A DNA stretch of 64,000 nt from an uncultured Methanobrevibacter sp. (GTDB taxonomy: Archaea > Methanobacteriota > Methanobacteria > Methanobacteriales > Methanobacteriaceae). This document shows, one piece after another, positions 8,887 through 18,720 of this stretch. The number at the start of each line of letters is the position of its first letter. The first letter of the stretch is position 1. Position numbers and translations under genes: made by a program. The notes beneath the pieces are model-generated. The model worked only from the letters and a program-made list of their open reading frames with translations, did no database searches and was not told the DNA's origin. The stretch spans positions 33,759 to 97,758 of the forward strand of contig NZ_OMWD01000002.1 in NCBI RefSeq assembly GCF_900314695.1, read 5' to 3'.

Positions 8887-10548
8887 CTAATCTCGCTCTA
8901 TCATGTACTGTATTATTAGGTATATGCCTAGAATTCCGCTGACTACGAATCCTATTAATCCTAAAATAGGATAACCAAATATATGATAACCTTTTTCTAT
9001 AAACATTGCAAGAGATGATCCAATAATTAATGCTGATAAAATGAGTGATACTGAAAGTTGGTTTATGAGTTCACTTACTTCGAGGTGTTTTAGATTTACT
9101 TCAAGTTTTCCATTTTCAATTTTTGATATGGTGTTGTTTATGGTATCTGGTAAGTCTTTTGCTAAATGTTCTAGCTGTAACAAATAATTTATACTTGATT
9201 TTGCAATTCTTTCAGGTTTGTATTTGTTGATAACAATTTTTCTAGATAGTTTCTTCAATTCTTCTGCAGCATTGAATGTTGGGTCTAATTTTTTACCGGT
9301 ATCTTCAATTAATGCAATTCCTCTTCCAATCATTACGAATTCTCTTGGCAGAGCAATATTGTTTTCCACCATTACATTTAGCAAATCATCAAGTAACCCA
9401 TCCATGTTTCTCAATTCGGCACCATAATAAAGATTCAACAGATCATCTAAATCCGTTTTTAGTTTATCAGTATTCTGTGCTGGTGTAATTATGTCCATAT
9501 AAATTAGTTGCTTGATGATGTTGTTGGAATTTCTTCCGATTAGGAGCAGTATTAATTCTGCCAGTGTTTCTTTGAAATTTTCGCTTAATATTCCCATCAT
9601 ACCTAAATCGATGTAGCAAAGTTTCCCGTCTTTTGTTACAATTAAATTTCCAGGATGAGGGTCCGCATGGAAAAAACCATCAATCAAAACTTGTTTAAAA
9701 TAAGATTTAACTCCATAATTTGCAATTTTTTTCTTATCGATTTTTGGATAATCTTTTTTCAGCAAATCTGTAACTGCAACACCGTCAATATATTCCATTG
9801 TAATAACTTTTTCACTACAATAGGCGGTATGTACTTCAGGTATTTTGATATAACTTACTTTTTTGAAGTTATTTGCAAGATTCTGCAGATTCATTGTTTC
9901 TTCCAAAAAGTTAATTTCTTTTAAAATGGACCTTTCAAATTCGCTAATCACTACCGGTAAGTTTAATGGTTTTGTCATTGTAAGGAATTGGTCAATTCTT
10001 TTTGCAAGAAATTTCATTATTTTAATATCGCTTTCAATAAGTTCCCGTGAATTCGGTTTTTGAACTTTTATGGCAACTTTTTCACCAGTTTCTCTTAATC
10101 TTGCTTTATAAACCTGCCCTATTGATGCTGAGCCTATTGGTGTTTCATCAATATCAACATAGATTTTATTCATTGAATCTCCAAGTTCTGTTTCGATAAC
10201 TTCTTTTATTTCATCAAAAGGAGTAACTGGAGTATCATCTCTAAGTTTTTGAAGCTCTTCAGCAATTTCCACTCCAACAAGGTCTGGTCTGGTACTTAAC
10301 ATTTGACCTAATTTAATATATGCTGGGCCCAATTCCTCTAGTACTTTTCTCATTCTTATCGGAATTGATTCGTCAGGGGAATCACCAAGTTCTTCTTCTT
10401 TTGAAAGTTTACGGTTTCTTAAGAAGGGAAATTTTTTAAAAAAAGTATTTTCTTCTATTAAATATCCAAAATCATTCTTTTTCAATACTTTATAAATTTC
10501 ATTTAGTCTTTTGATATTATCATTTGCAGTATTGGTTCTAACTTTCAT
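8887..10548 (-). CDS. ABC1/AarF/UbiB family atypical kinase
   Basis: This 553-residue protein carries the hallmarks of the UbiB/ADCK family: the KxGQ motif in AYIKLGQMLSTRPDL (about residues 75-90), the alanine-rich loop GSASIGQVYKA in place of a normal P-loop, the catalytic-loop FFHADPHPGNLIV and the YIDLGMMG metal motif. Two C-terminal membrane helices (about 500-550) anchor it. In bacteria and mitochondria the family supports quinone synthesis; methanogens of this order lack ubiquinone, so its role here is unknown, perhaps isoprenoid-lipid related. A TATA-like AATATATTAT centred 27 nt before the ATG suggests a leaderless message. The MutS-like gene lies 35 bp upstream. Confidence 0.92.
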   Translation of the reverse strand: MKVRTNTANDNIKRLNEIYKVLKKNDFGYLIEENTFFKKFPFLRNRKLSKEEELGDSPDESIPIRMRKVLEELGPAYIKLGQMLSTRPDLVGVEIAEELQKLRDDTPVTPFDEIKEVIETELGDSMNKIYVDIDETPIGSASIGQVYKARLRETGEKVAIKVQKPNSRELIESDIKIMKFLAKRIDQFLTMTKPLNLPVVISEFERSILKEINFLEETMNLQNLANNFKKVSYIKIPEVHTAYCSEKVITMEYIDGVAVTDLLKKDYPKIDKKKIANYGVKSYFKQVLIDGFFHADPHPGNLIVTKDGKLCYIDLGMMGILSENFKETLAELILLLIGRNSNNIIKQLIYMDIITPAQNTDKLKTDLDDLLNLYYGAELRNMDGLLDDLLNVMVENNIALPREFVMIGRGIALIEDTGKKLDPTFNAAEELKKLSRKIVINKYKPERIAKSSINYLLQLEHLAKDLPDTINNTISKIENGKLEVNLKHLEVSELINQLSVSLILSALIIGSSLAMFIEKGYHIFGYPILGLIGFVVSGILGIYLIIQYMIERD

Positions 10549-10583
10549 TGATTATAGATATGTTACATGTATAATATATTTAT

Positions 10584-12509
10584 TTAGAATTTTTCTAGGA
10601 TTCTTGCATATACTGCCTTTAACTCATCATCTGATTTTTCATAAATTCTTTTTAAAATTAATTCAGGAGTACTTTTTGCAAGGAAATTCATTTTTGGAGT
10701 CCTATCGACTATCAGATTATAATTTTCATCCAATCCTTTTGCTTCAATACCGTCAACTCTGATGTCTGTGTAGTTCATTATTTCCCTTGCCATATGAGTT
10801 ACAATAACTCCATATGAATTGGATTCTTTTATCATGTCTATGAATGTGGATATTATCTTAACGGCAGCATCAAGTTCGGTTATCCCTTCAAGTTCGTCTA
10901 ATAATACTAATTTCTCACTTTTGGTTGTAACGATTGGTATGAATACATTTAAAAATGATTCGAATGCACCTGCATCCAGTGACCGTTTTTTAGAGAAGTG
11001 ATAAATTTCATCAACAATTTTTATCTCTGCTTTGTCAGCACTTACGGGAAGTCCCATTTGGGCCATAATGGAGATTTGTGTTAATGTTTCAAGAAGAGTG
11101 GTTTTACCACCACTATTTGCTCCTGTTAAAAGAGCAATATTTTCGTTGCGGGTTAGTTGATAGTCCACTTTTTGAATATAATCCTTGTCTTTTTTAAGAG
11201 CCAATTCCAAGTGTAATGCTCCTTTTAATTTAATTTCATCACAAAATTCTGGTCTGCATAAGTCATATTCATATGCAAAACTTCCTAAACTAAATTCATA
11301 ATCAAATTTGATTGCATCTTCGACTTCTTTTATCGCTTTGTCTTTTATTGAATTCAATTCGATTGCAGCACTTTTTTTAATGTCAAAAATATCATTTTCC
11401 TTTTTTGATGACTGTTCTAGGGTCACGCGTTGAATTTCGCTTTCATCAATTTCAATGGGGTATGTCCTTAAAAATGGATCAAAGCTTATTCCAGTTTCTT
11501 GGCGAATAATTTCTTTCCTTTTATTTATAATATCGTCAAATATTTTGCTAATTTTTGGAGGGAAATTATTATTTAATAAGTTGAGAATTTCATCTCCTTC
11601 AAGATCAACCTGTTTGATTGATTTTTCTAATTCATCATCCATATCTTCCTTTAGTGAATTGACAAGTTTTTCAATATCTACTTCTCTCTTGTCTATTATG
11701 TTTAACTCATTTATTATTGGGATAATTTCTCCAAGAACACTTTCTTTATTTCTAATCTTTTGAATTTCATGAACTCTTGAAAATAATTCTTGGTTTTGTA
11801 TAAAAAAGTTGATGATTTTTTCTGGAACAATTTCATAATCTTCTTCTTCGATGTTGATCATTACAAGGTTTGGCATTCCTTCAAAATCAAGAATTCCCTG
11901 TGAGTAAACATAAAATACCAAGTCATAATTCATAATTTCTTCCTGAAGAAGTGGTGAATCGTTGGCTGTGATAATGGGGTAATATTTGTTAAGTCCCAAA
12001 TCAGTTAGGTATGAATTATCCTCTTCGCTTTCCACGAGTATTGCTTTGCTTGGGTCGTAATCTGGTTTGGCTTCCTCAACTTCTTTCAGATTTTTCATCA
12101 AACCTCTTAATTTTATGATTGGGAGTTGGGATACATGTTCTTTTGCAGACATTACAAAATCAAGGCTTGAATTTATCTTGTCAATGTTTTTTGAAGGGGA
12201 AAGCAATAATATTCTGTTTTTTGAATAGTTGGTGTTGGAATATGATAAAATTTTGTTTATGATGTCTTCATAAATTTCCATGGCTCTGTCGCTTTTTATA
12301 AATTCATAACTGGGGTTTCCCAACAATTGGTTCATTATTTCAATTGCTTTTCTTTGACTTATTCCATCAATGTTTGATATTTTTTCCACATCGACATTTT
12401 CAACAATTTTTTGGAGTTCTTCTTCGCCTCCAACACCATTTATGATTTTTTCAGAGATTTTATCTCCAATTCCTTTTATGTTTTGCAATGTAATTCTTTC
12501 TCCTTTCAT
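10584..12509 (-). CDS. MutS-related ATPase, MutS2-like, with N-terminal helix-hairpin-helix
   Basis: The 641-residue protein ends in a MutS-type ABC ATPase: Walker A TGANSGGKTTLLETL (about 465-480) and Walker B KLVLLDELEG (about 548), followed by the VTHM D/H-loop. The first 65 residues are a double helix-hairpin-helix (IKGIGDKISEKI; IDGISQRKAIEI), a DNA-binding unit. The middle is coiled-coil rich. The C-terminal Smr nuclease of bacterial MutS2 is absent. Archaeal proteins of this type are annotated as MutS2-like and presumed to act on recombination or repair intermediates; no direct role is known to me. Neighbours give no functional hint. Confidence 0.88.
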   Translation of the reverse strand: MKGERITLQNIKGIGDKISEKIINGVGGEEELQKIVENVDVEKISNIDGISQRKAIEIMNQLLGNPSYEFIKSDRAMEIYEDIINKILSYSNTNYSKNRILLLSPSKNIDKINSSLDFVMSAKEHVSQLPIIKLRGLMKNLKEVEEAKPDYDPSKAILVESEEDNSYLTDLGLNKYYPIITANDSPLLQEEIMNYDLVFYVYSQGILDFEGMPNLVMINIEEEDYEIVPEKIINFFIQNQELFSRVHEIQKIRNKESVLGEIIPIINELNIIDKREVDIEKLVNSLKEDMDDELEKSIKQVDLEGDEILNLLNNNFPPKISKIFDDIINKRKEIIRQETGISFDPFLRTYPIEIDESEIQRVTLEQSSKKENDIFDIKKSAAIELNSIKDKAIKEVEDAIKFDYEFSLGSFAYEYDLCRPEFCDEIKLKGALHLELALKKDKDYIQKVDYQLTRNENIALLTGANSGGKTTLLETLTQISIMAQMGLPVSADKAEIKIVDEIYHFSKKRSLDAGAFESFLNVFIPIVTTKSEKLVLLDELEGITELDAAVKIISTFIDMIKESNSYGVIVTHMAREIMNYTDIRVDGIEAKGLDENYNLIVDRTPKMNFLAKSTPELILKRIYEKSDDELKAVYARILEKF

Positions 12510-12589
12510 GTTACCAAACCCTTTTTTTAAAGTATTATATGTTTTTTAATATAATATTCAATATTGCCGAGAGCATCTGAAAAGTAATG

Positions 12590-15019
12590 TTAGTAATTTC
12601 CCAATGTATTTTTTGTGGAATATTTTAATAGGCTGTTTTTATCCAATTTTCCTTCAAGAGCATTTTTATAAATATCAACGATTTCATAGTAGTTGTCATC
12701 TCTAAATCGGCCATCTATTGCAAAATTGGAATAGCCTATCTCTTTTAAATGATTGATTTGAGACAATAATGAAATGTCTTCAAAATTAAATAAAATCAAC
12801 TCCTGTGAAGAAATGCTTTTATGAATTGGGTATTTATTGTTGTTTTTGTCAATTAAGAAAAATTTAGAATTGTTTTTTACCTGTTTGAATTCTTTTCCAT
12901 ATAAAAGAGGATAACGTGTTTTCATAAGTTCAACAGACCCCTGAACAATCAGCTCTAGTTTATTTGGATTTTTGCAATATTTTATTATGTTTTCATAATC
13001 TATTTTGCTCAGTTCGGGGGATACTGTCAGTATCTTGTAGTTTTCAAGACTGTCTATTGTCTCCGTATTGGTGATGTTCATAGAATATGGTCCGTAATCT
13101 CCCTTAAAGCTATTGCTCATTATTGGAATGTTGTAGTCCATTTTATTCAGTATTCCTTTTACCTTATTCAATGCTTTGATTAATTTATCGTGGGTAATGT
13201 CTGGCCATTTCCAAATCAGTTCGTAATCTTTTGAGTGTGAAATTTCAAAGGCTTCCTTTAAAAAGTTAATCATGTAATTAAGGTTATAATTTTCATCATT
13301 GTTGATATCGAGAGTATCAATTTCGGGAGGAATCTCCAAATATACTCTTTTAACACCTTCAATTTTTTTCAAATGCTTTAGATTGTTTGTATAAAATGAA
13401 ATGTTTGCATCAGTTTCTCGTATTTCGCTTTCATTTGATTTTAAAGTAATGTGTTTTAGGTCATGAGAATATGATTTTGTTATTTCATATTCAATATTTT
13501 TAAATAAGTCTCTTCTAAGCTCATTGATTTTACTTATTGGTATGAATAATGTTCCATCATAGTTTACATTGATTTGAATGATTTGGTAAGGATAATTGTC
13601 AACTTTGGATAATTGCTTTTTAACGGTATCCTGTGAAACACTTTTTTTAAGAGGTTTTTCAAATGGTGTGTTCCCTATCACTTCACATTCTATCTCCTTT
13701 TTGTTTGCAAGAGTTAATCTGCCTTTGAGTTTGGGAAATTTATTTTTAATTGAGAATGTTAATGTCAATTTGGATTTGACATAACTATTTCCCTTATTTT
13801 CAATTTCATGGGCTTTTTTAATTAAATCATGTTTCTTTGTAAGAAATACAGTTGATTCATTCAAATTGAAATTGCTTTTTTTATTCTGCCATACTTTTTT
13901 AACAATCAGTACTTTATCTTTACGGGTCAAATCCTTAATCTGCTTATTTTTTCCCTTTCTGAAATGATTTAAGGTGGTTATAAGAGGATTTTGTGAAATT
14001 TCAAATCCATAGTCCTTATTGTTTTTAATAAGTAATAGACCATCTCCTTTTTGAGGAATGCTTTTAGTTTCATCGTCAATTTTTATTGCAATCTGATTTT
14101 TGTGGGAGTCAATAACATGTCCTATTTTCAGCCCGATATGTCCTGATCTTAAACTTCTTTTGGAATCGTTGTTGAATTGTCCTTCAACAAATCCTCTATT
14201 GAATACGAGGTTTATTTCTTCATTTTTGGTTTCTTTTCCGCTTCTTAACTTATTCAGTGCCTTTCTGTAATTGCTTATTACAATGGCTAAATATTCCTTG
14301 TTTCGCATTCTCCCTTCAATCTTGATGCAAGATATATTTAACTCGGCAATTTCTTTTAATTTGTCAAATAAGCTCAAATCACATGGGGAGAGATAATAAT
14401 CTTCTTTTTTGATGCCTGAAACTTTGTATTTTTGACGGCATGGTTGGGCACATGTTCCTCTGTTGCCGCTTCGACCTCCTTTAAAGCTGCTCATTAGGCA
14501 TTGGCCAGAGTAGGAATAGCATAATGCGCCATGTGCAAATATTTCAAGTTCCATGTTTGTTTTAAGATTTTCTATTTCATCTTTTCTCATTTCTCTTGGA
14601 AGAACTACTCTTTTAATCCCTTTGCTTTCAAGATAATCCAATTTCAATTGATTTTCACATGTCATTTGTGTTGAAGCATGAATTTTCAAATTGGGCAGAT
14701 GTCTGTTGATAAGCTCGACCAGTCCCAAATCTTGAATTAAAACGGCATCCACTCCAATCGAATATAGCTTGGCCAAATAATTAATGACATCCTCAAGTTC
14801 GTCTTGTTTGATTAATGTATTGACAGTAACATAAACCTTGACATTGTGCAAGTGTGCTGTGTTTACTGCTTCGTTTATTTCATCTAATGTAAAGTTTTGG
14901 GCAAACTTGCGGGCACCATAGTCTTTTCCAGACAGATATACTGAACTGGCCCCTGCATTTATGGCTACTTTCAAATGTTCCATGGATCCTACGGGAGCAA
15001 GCAATTCAGGAATTCTCAT
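12590..15019 (-). CDS. Peptidase U32 family protein, tandem copy 2 (RlhA/TrhP-like)
   Basis: This 809-residue protein begins IPELLAPVGSMEHLKVAINAG and carries the U32 signature EIFAHGALCYSYSGQCLMSS with GRSGNRGTCAQPCR (residues about 160-200), whose cysteines are expected to hold an iron-sulfur cluster. The C-terminal half includes a DUF3656-like region. U32 proteins were named as collagenases, but characterised bacterial members (RlhA, TrhP) are RNA hydroxylases using a prephenate-derived path; that is the best guess. A TTG lies 15 bases further up at 15034, but GAAGGT seven bases before the ATG at 15019 decides for the ATG. It overlaps the upstream paralogue by 14 bases, so the two are probably co-translated. 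Confidence 0.9.
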   Translation of the reverse strand: MRIPELLAPVGSMEHLKVAINAGASSVYLSGKDYGARKFAQNFTLDEINEAVNTAHLHNVKVYVTVNTLIKQDELEDVINYLAKLYSIGVDAVLIQDLGLVELINRHLPNLKIHASTQMTCENQLKLDYLESKGIKRVVLPREMRKDEIENLKTNMELEIFAHGALCYSYSGQCLMSSFKGGRSGNRGTCAQPCRQKYKVSGIKKEDYYLSPCDLSLFDKLKEIAELNISCIKIEGRMRNKEYLAIVISNYRKALNKLRSGKETKNEEINLVFNRGFVEGQFNNDSKRSLRSGHIGLKIGHVIDSHKNQIAIKIDDETKSIPQKGDGLLLIKNNKDYGFEISQNPLITTLNHFRKGKNKQIKDLTRKDKVLIVKKVWQNKKSNFNLNESTVFLTKKHDLIKKAHEIENKGNSYVKSKLTLTFSIKNKFPKLKGRLTLANKKEIECEVIGNTPFEKPLKKSVSQDTVKKQLSKVDNYPYQIIQINVNYDGTLFIPISKINELRRDLFKNIEYEITKSYSHDLKHITLKSNESEIRETDANISFYTNNLKHLKKIEGVKRVYLEIPPEIDTLDINNDENYNLNYMINFLKEAFEISHSKDYELIWKWPDITHDKLIKALNKVKGILNKMDYNIPIMSNSFKGDYGPYSMNITNTETIDSLENYKILTVSPELSKIDYENIIKYCKNPNKLELIVQGSVELMKTRYPLLYGKEFKQVKNNSKFFLIDKNNNKYPIHKSISSQELILFNFEDISLLSQINHLKEIGYSNFAIDGRFRDDNYYEIVDIYKNALEGKLDKNSLLKYSTKNTLGNY

Positions 15020-17507
15020 GTAATCTACCTTCAATAAAATTTCCTTTGTTAATGTATGACTGTGAGAAATCCATAATCTGATATTTGTATTCGGTCAGCT
15101 CATCCTGCTCTTTATTTTTAAGACTTTCATTGTAAATTGATAAAATTTGTGTAGTGTATTTTTCATTCGAATATCTGCAGTCCAAAATTAATGAATCAAG
15201 ACCAAACTCTTTAATTTCATTCATTTCTTCAATTAAACACAAGCAATCCTTATTTATTATGTGGCTTTGGCGATTATAGTCGAAAAATATTTTATATTTG
15301 AATTTTTTTCTTTTTTTATCTTCCAAAGTTGCATAATCTGCATCGTTTGAAATAATAAAGTCTTTTCCATCATTTAAATTGGTAAAATCGTCTTTACTTA
15401 CAATAACTTCCAGATTTCCGTTAACAATCATTTCAAGATCAATATTTCTGTCATGATTTTTGAGGGATATCTCCTTAATTTCACGGCCTGAAAGTTCTGA
15501 AGACAATATCAATGATTTAAATCCTGCAGCATTTAAATTGTGAACACAAAAACTGTTCCAAACATTCAGATTATGATTTCCATATATCCTGCAGTCAAAT
15601 ATTTCATCCATTCCAGGGAAATCTCCCATGACTGAAATAATGATTCCCTCATTTTCAAGTTCTTTAACAATTTCCCTGCATCTGACTGCATCTTCTTCGG
15701 ATATGAATGATGATAAAACCCAAACGAATTCGGTTGGGGCAGCCATTAAACTTCCCTTTTTCAATGTTTCTTTAATGTTTTTGAAATAGTCTTCAGGGTT
15801 GTTGTAGTGGCAATTTCCATCAAAATAGATTTTTTTCAAATCAAATCCTGATGCAGCTTTAATTTGTGCAATATCATCAATAAATATTGATAGCTTTGGA
15901 TTTTTATTTTTGATTTTTCCAGGGTCTGCATCATAATCGTCAATGAATTTTGTTAAGTTTTTGCGGACTGCCTTAACTGATTTTTTAGTTGGGGTATAAT
16001 GTTTCAACAGCAAATCAGTTGCAGTGTCCAGGATTTCACGCCTAATCTGGTTAATTTCACGAATTGGTATGAAAATGTCTTTCGGCATATTGTTGAATCT
16101 AATATTTTCAATGTAAAATGGTGTTCCGCCGGTTTTTTTAAGTTGTTTTTCAATTGTTTCTTCAGTCAACGGTTTATTTTTAGCTTTTTCAAATTTATCC
16201 AAGGTCTTATGTCTAAAATTAATCAGTTCATCGTCAATGTAAAATTCCACTTTGGTAAACAAATTCAAGTTTTCATCCCATGTTAATGATAGGTCAATTC
16301 CCACATTATTTCTTATGGTTTCCTTTTCAAATTGTTTCAAGTATTCGTGAGTTGATTTGGAATAGCTTATGAACACTTCTGTTCCAACCTTAACTAGCCT
16401 TGTTGTGTCTATGATAATCTCATTTTCATCTTGCTTTATGATGTTTTCCAAATAGATTCCTTTGATTTTGCCATTGTATTTGAAAGCTATTCCGTCTCCA
16501 GGTTCTAAAATTACTGGAATTTCTTTGTTTTTGATTTCAATTGTAACTTTTGTATCTTCGATGTTGGTGATGTCTCCGATGTATAATCCTTCATGGCCGG
16601 AGTGGCTTCTGCCCATCACTTCTCCTGGATTGTCTCCAAGCATATATCCGTTAGTAAAATGTCTGTTAAAAACAAGATGTAAATCTTTTTTGTAATCTCC
16701 TGGGTTTCCATCTATTAAGTTCCTGTAACTGTTTACAATGGTTCCAATATAGTCTCCTGATTTCATTCTTCCTTCTAATTTAAGGGATTTGACTCCTGCA
16801 TTGGAAATGGCTTCTAAATTATCATATGTAGCAAGGTCATGTGTTGATAGGAGGTATCCATTCCCAATATTGTATCCTCTGTATTTTAAACGATATTCTC
16901 GTCTGCATGGTTGTGCACAGGCTCCTCTGTTACCGCTTCTTCCACTATTGTATGATGACATGTAACATTTGCCGCTAACACAGTAACAAAGTGCACCATG
17001 GCCAAATACTTCAATATCCATGTCAATGTTGTCTTTTTCAAGTTGTGCGTTTATTTGCTTGATTTGGCTTAGTGTCACTTCTCTTGGAAGAACTACTCTT
17101 TTTATATTGTTTTTGCCAGCCCATTTGATTGATGAATAGTTGTTCAAACCCATTTGTGTTGATGCGTGAACTTCCAAATCTGGAATAAAAGTCTTTAAAA
17201 GCCAAATTAATCCAAAATCCTGTACAATTACAGCGTCAACTCCAATTTTATATAATTTAAATAAGTATTGCAATACGTCCACAATTTCAAAATTGTTAAC
17301 TAATGTGTTGACGGTAACATGTATTTTGCTGCCGTTTAAGTGAGCATATTCAACTGCCTTTTCAATTTCTTCCATTGTAAAGTTTTTAGCATATGCTCTA
17401 GCACCATAATTCTGTCCAGCGATATAAACTGCATCAGCACCTGCATTGATTGCGATTGTCAGCACTTCTGGTGAACCTGCTGGAGCTAATAATTCTTCTA
17501 AAACCAT
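15006..17507 (-). CDS. Peptidase U32 family protein, tandem copy 1 (RlhA/TrhP-like)
   Basis: The 833-residue protein opens with EELLAPAGSPEVLTIAINAGADAVYIAG, the N-terminal TIM-barrel strand of U32 proteins, and carries the signature EVFGHGALCYCVSGKCYMSS with GRSGNRGACAQPCRREY (about residues 168-208). The four conserved cysteines fit an iron-sulfur site. It is clearly a paralogue of the gene immediately downstream, with the same length and domain order. Predicted RNA hydroxylation or a related radical or oxidative modification is by family only; protease activity cannot be excluded. It is the first gene of the pair and is divergent from tmk. Confidence 0.9.
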   Translation of the reverse strand: MVLEELLAPAGSPEVLTIAINAGADAVYIAGQNYGARAYAKNFTMEEIEKAVEYAHLNGSKIHVTVNTLVNNFEIVDVLQYLFKLYKIGVDAVIVQDFGLIWLLKTFIPDLEVHASTQMGLNNYSSIKWAGKNNIKRVVLPREVTLSQIKQINAQLEKDNIDMDIEVFGHGALCYCVSGKCYMSSYNSGRSGNRGACAQPCRREYRLKYRGYNIGNGYLLSTHDLATYDNLEAISNAGVKSLKLEGRMKSGDYIGTIVNSYRNLIDGNPGDYKKDLHLVFNRHFTNGYMLGDNPGEVMGRSHSGHEGLYIGDITNIEDTKVTIEIKNKEIPVILEPGDGIAFKYNGKIKGIYLENIIKQDENEIIIDTTRLVKVGTEVFISYSKSTHEYLKQFEKETIRNNVGIDLSLTWDENLNLFTKVEFYIDDELINFRHKTLDKFEKAKNKPLTEETIEKQLKKTGGTPFYIENIRFNNMPKDIFIPIREINQIRREILDTATDLLLKHYTPTKKSVKAVRKNLTKFIDDYDADPGKIKNKNPKLSIFIDDIAQIKAASGFDLKKIYFDGNCHYNNPEDYFKNIKETLKKGSLMAAPTEFVWVLSSFISEEDAVRCREIVKELENEGIIISVMGDFPGMDEIFDCRIYGNHNLNVWNSFCVHNLNAAGFKSLILSSELSGREIKEISLKNHDRNIDLEMIVNGNLEVIVSKDDFTNLNDGKDFIISNDADYATLEDKKRKKFKYKIFFDYNRQSHIINKDCLCLIEEMNEIKEFGLDSLILDCRYSNEKYTTQILSIYNESLKNKEQDELTEYKYQIMDFSQSYINKGNFIEGRLHENS

Positions 17508-17556
17508 TTTATAAATACACCTTGCTATAATTTATCATTAATATCTTTGGAATTAA

Positions 17557-17567
17557 TTATATATTAA
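17557..17567 (+). promoter_or_regulatory. TATA box of tmk
   Basis: TTATATATTAA is centred about 26 nt before the tmk ATG with no ribosome site between, so the message is probably leaderless. Confidence 0.55.
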
Positions 17568-17587
17568 ATTAAAACATATTCTATTTT

Positions 17588-18166
17588 ATGTATATAGTTT
17601 TTGAAGGAATAGATGGTGCTGGAAAATCAACTCAAATTGGAATGTTGAAAGAATGGCTTGAGGCTAATGGATTTAGGGTAGAGACATTGGTTGAACCAAC
17701 TGATTCTGAAGTAGGAAAATTGATTCGAAGAATTTTGCAACGCCCTGATGCAACTACTGACCATGTCCAAAAAACTTTGGGTTTGCTTTTTGCAGCTGAC
17801 AGGATGTTGATAATGGATAAACTGGAAGACAAATCTAAAATATTCATTTCAGACAGGTCTTTCATATCTTCACTGGCATACCAGGAACCTGCCGATTGGA
17901 TTGAAGTTCTTAACAAATATGCTAAAAAACCTGATTTGTTGTTATTGTTGGATTTGGATGTTGCCAAATCAGTTGCAAGAACCTCTGGTAAGGATACTTT
18001 TGAAAATGAAACTTTTTTGACTGGTGTTAAAGGAAACTATTTAAAATTGGCTGAAAATTATACATGTGAGATAATTGATGCTAATAATGGTGTAAATAAA
18101 GTGTCTTCAGATATTAAGAAAGCTGTAGCACCATATCTGGGAATTTGCCCGGATTGCATAAGGTAA
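17588..18166 (+). CDS. tmk: Thymidylate kinase
   Basis: The 192-residue enzyme phosphorylates dTMP to dTDP in dTTP synthesis. The P-loop FEGIDGAGKSTQ is at residues 4-15, EPTDSEVGKLIR follows, and DRSFISSLAYQ (about 97-107) is the DR motif that binds the nucleotide. LLLLDLDVAKSVAR is the strand before the LID. Length is near normal for archaeal TMPK. The gene appears leaderless, starting 26 nt from its TATA box. An unknown small gene follows after five bases and is likely co-transcribed. Confidence 0.95.
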   Translation: MYIVFEGIDGAGKSTQIGMLKEWLEANGFRVETLVEPTDSEVGKLIRRILQRPDATTDHVQKTLGLLFAADRMLIMDKLEDKSKIFISDRSFISSLAYQEPADWIEVLNKYAKKPDLLLLLDLDVAKSVARTSGKDTFENETFLTGVKGNYLKLAENYTCEIIDANNGVNKVSSDIKKAVAPYLGICPDCIR

Positions 18167-18171
18167 TTGTC

Positions 18172-18720
18172 ATGCAGGAAATTATTGGATTATTGTCGAA
18201 TTTGGATGGGGTTATTCGTGTCGAAAGATTAACTCCTGAAAATATTTTAAAAGTCATTGATTTTGAATCCCAACGTAAGGAAGAATTGATTCCTCTTTTC
18301 AATAAAGGTATTCAGGAATGCTTTAAAAGGGATGTTTCATTGGTTATTTTTAAAAAAGGATTTTTCAGACCGCCACCAACACCGACATTACTTTTGATGT
18401 TTGATGGAGAAGTTTTGGGTCATGATATTTTTACCGATTCCCAAAAAGAAGAATATATGGATGATGAAGACGTTCAGTTCTTAAGTGATGATTTCATAAT
18501 ATTCAAGGATGTTCTGCATAATCATAATTTGGAAAAGGGCAATGAGTACTTTATTTTGCCTGCTGTGCCTTTTCCTGAATTGGATAATTTCAGTAATGTG
18601 TCTGAGGTTATCTCATCATCTCCGTCAACGCCAAGCGATGAATATTTAAAAGAAGAATATGGCTTTGGCCAAGATTCTTCCATTGCAACAATATTTGTTT
18701 CATTTAATATTAAAGATTAA
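18172..18720 (+). CDS. Unknown protein co-transcribed with tmk
   Basis: This 182-residue soluble protein (MQEIIGLLSNLDGVIRVERL) is not recognised. It shows a proline patch FFRPPPTPTLLLMFDGEVLGHD in the middle and acidic stretches (YMDDEDVQFL), and ends with a beta-rich SSIATIFVSFNI. The ATG at 18172 is chosen over an in-frame TTG at 18145 because AAGGT lies seven bases before it and this removes the overlap with tmk. Its 3' end overlaps the convergent mtaA by 11 bases. It has no membrane segment or known motif. Confidence 0.72.
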   Translation: MQEIIGLLSNLDGVIRVERLTPENILKVIDFESQRKEELIPLFNKGIQECFKRDVSLVIFKKGFFRPPPTPTLLLMFDGEVLGHDIFTDSQKEEYMDDEDVQFLSDDFIIFKDVLHNHNLEKGNEYFILPAVPFPELDNFSNVSEVISSSPSTPSDEYLKEEYGFGQDSSIATIFVSFNIKD

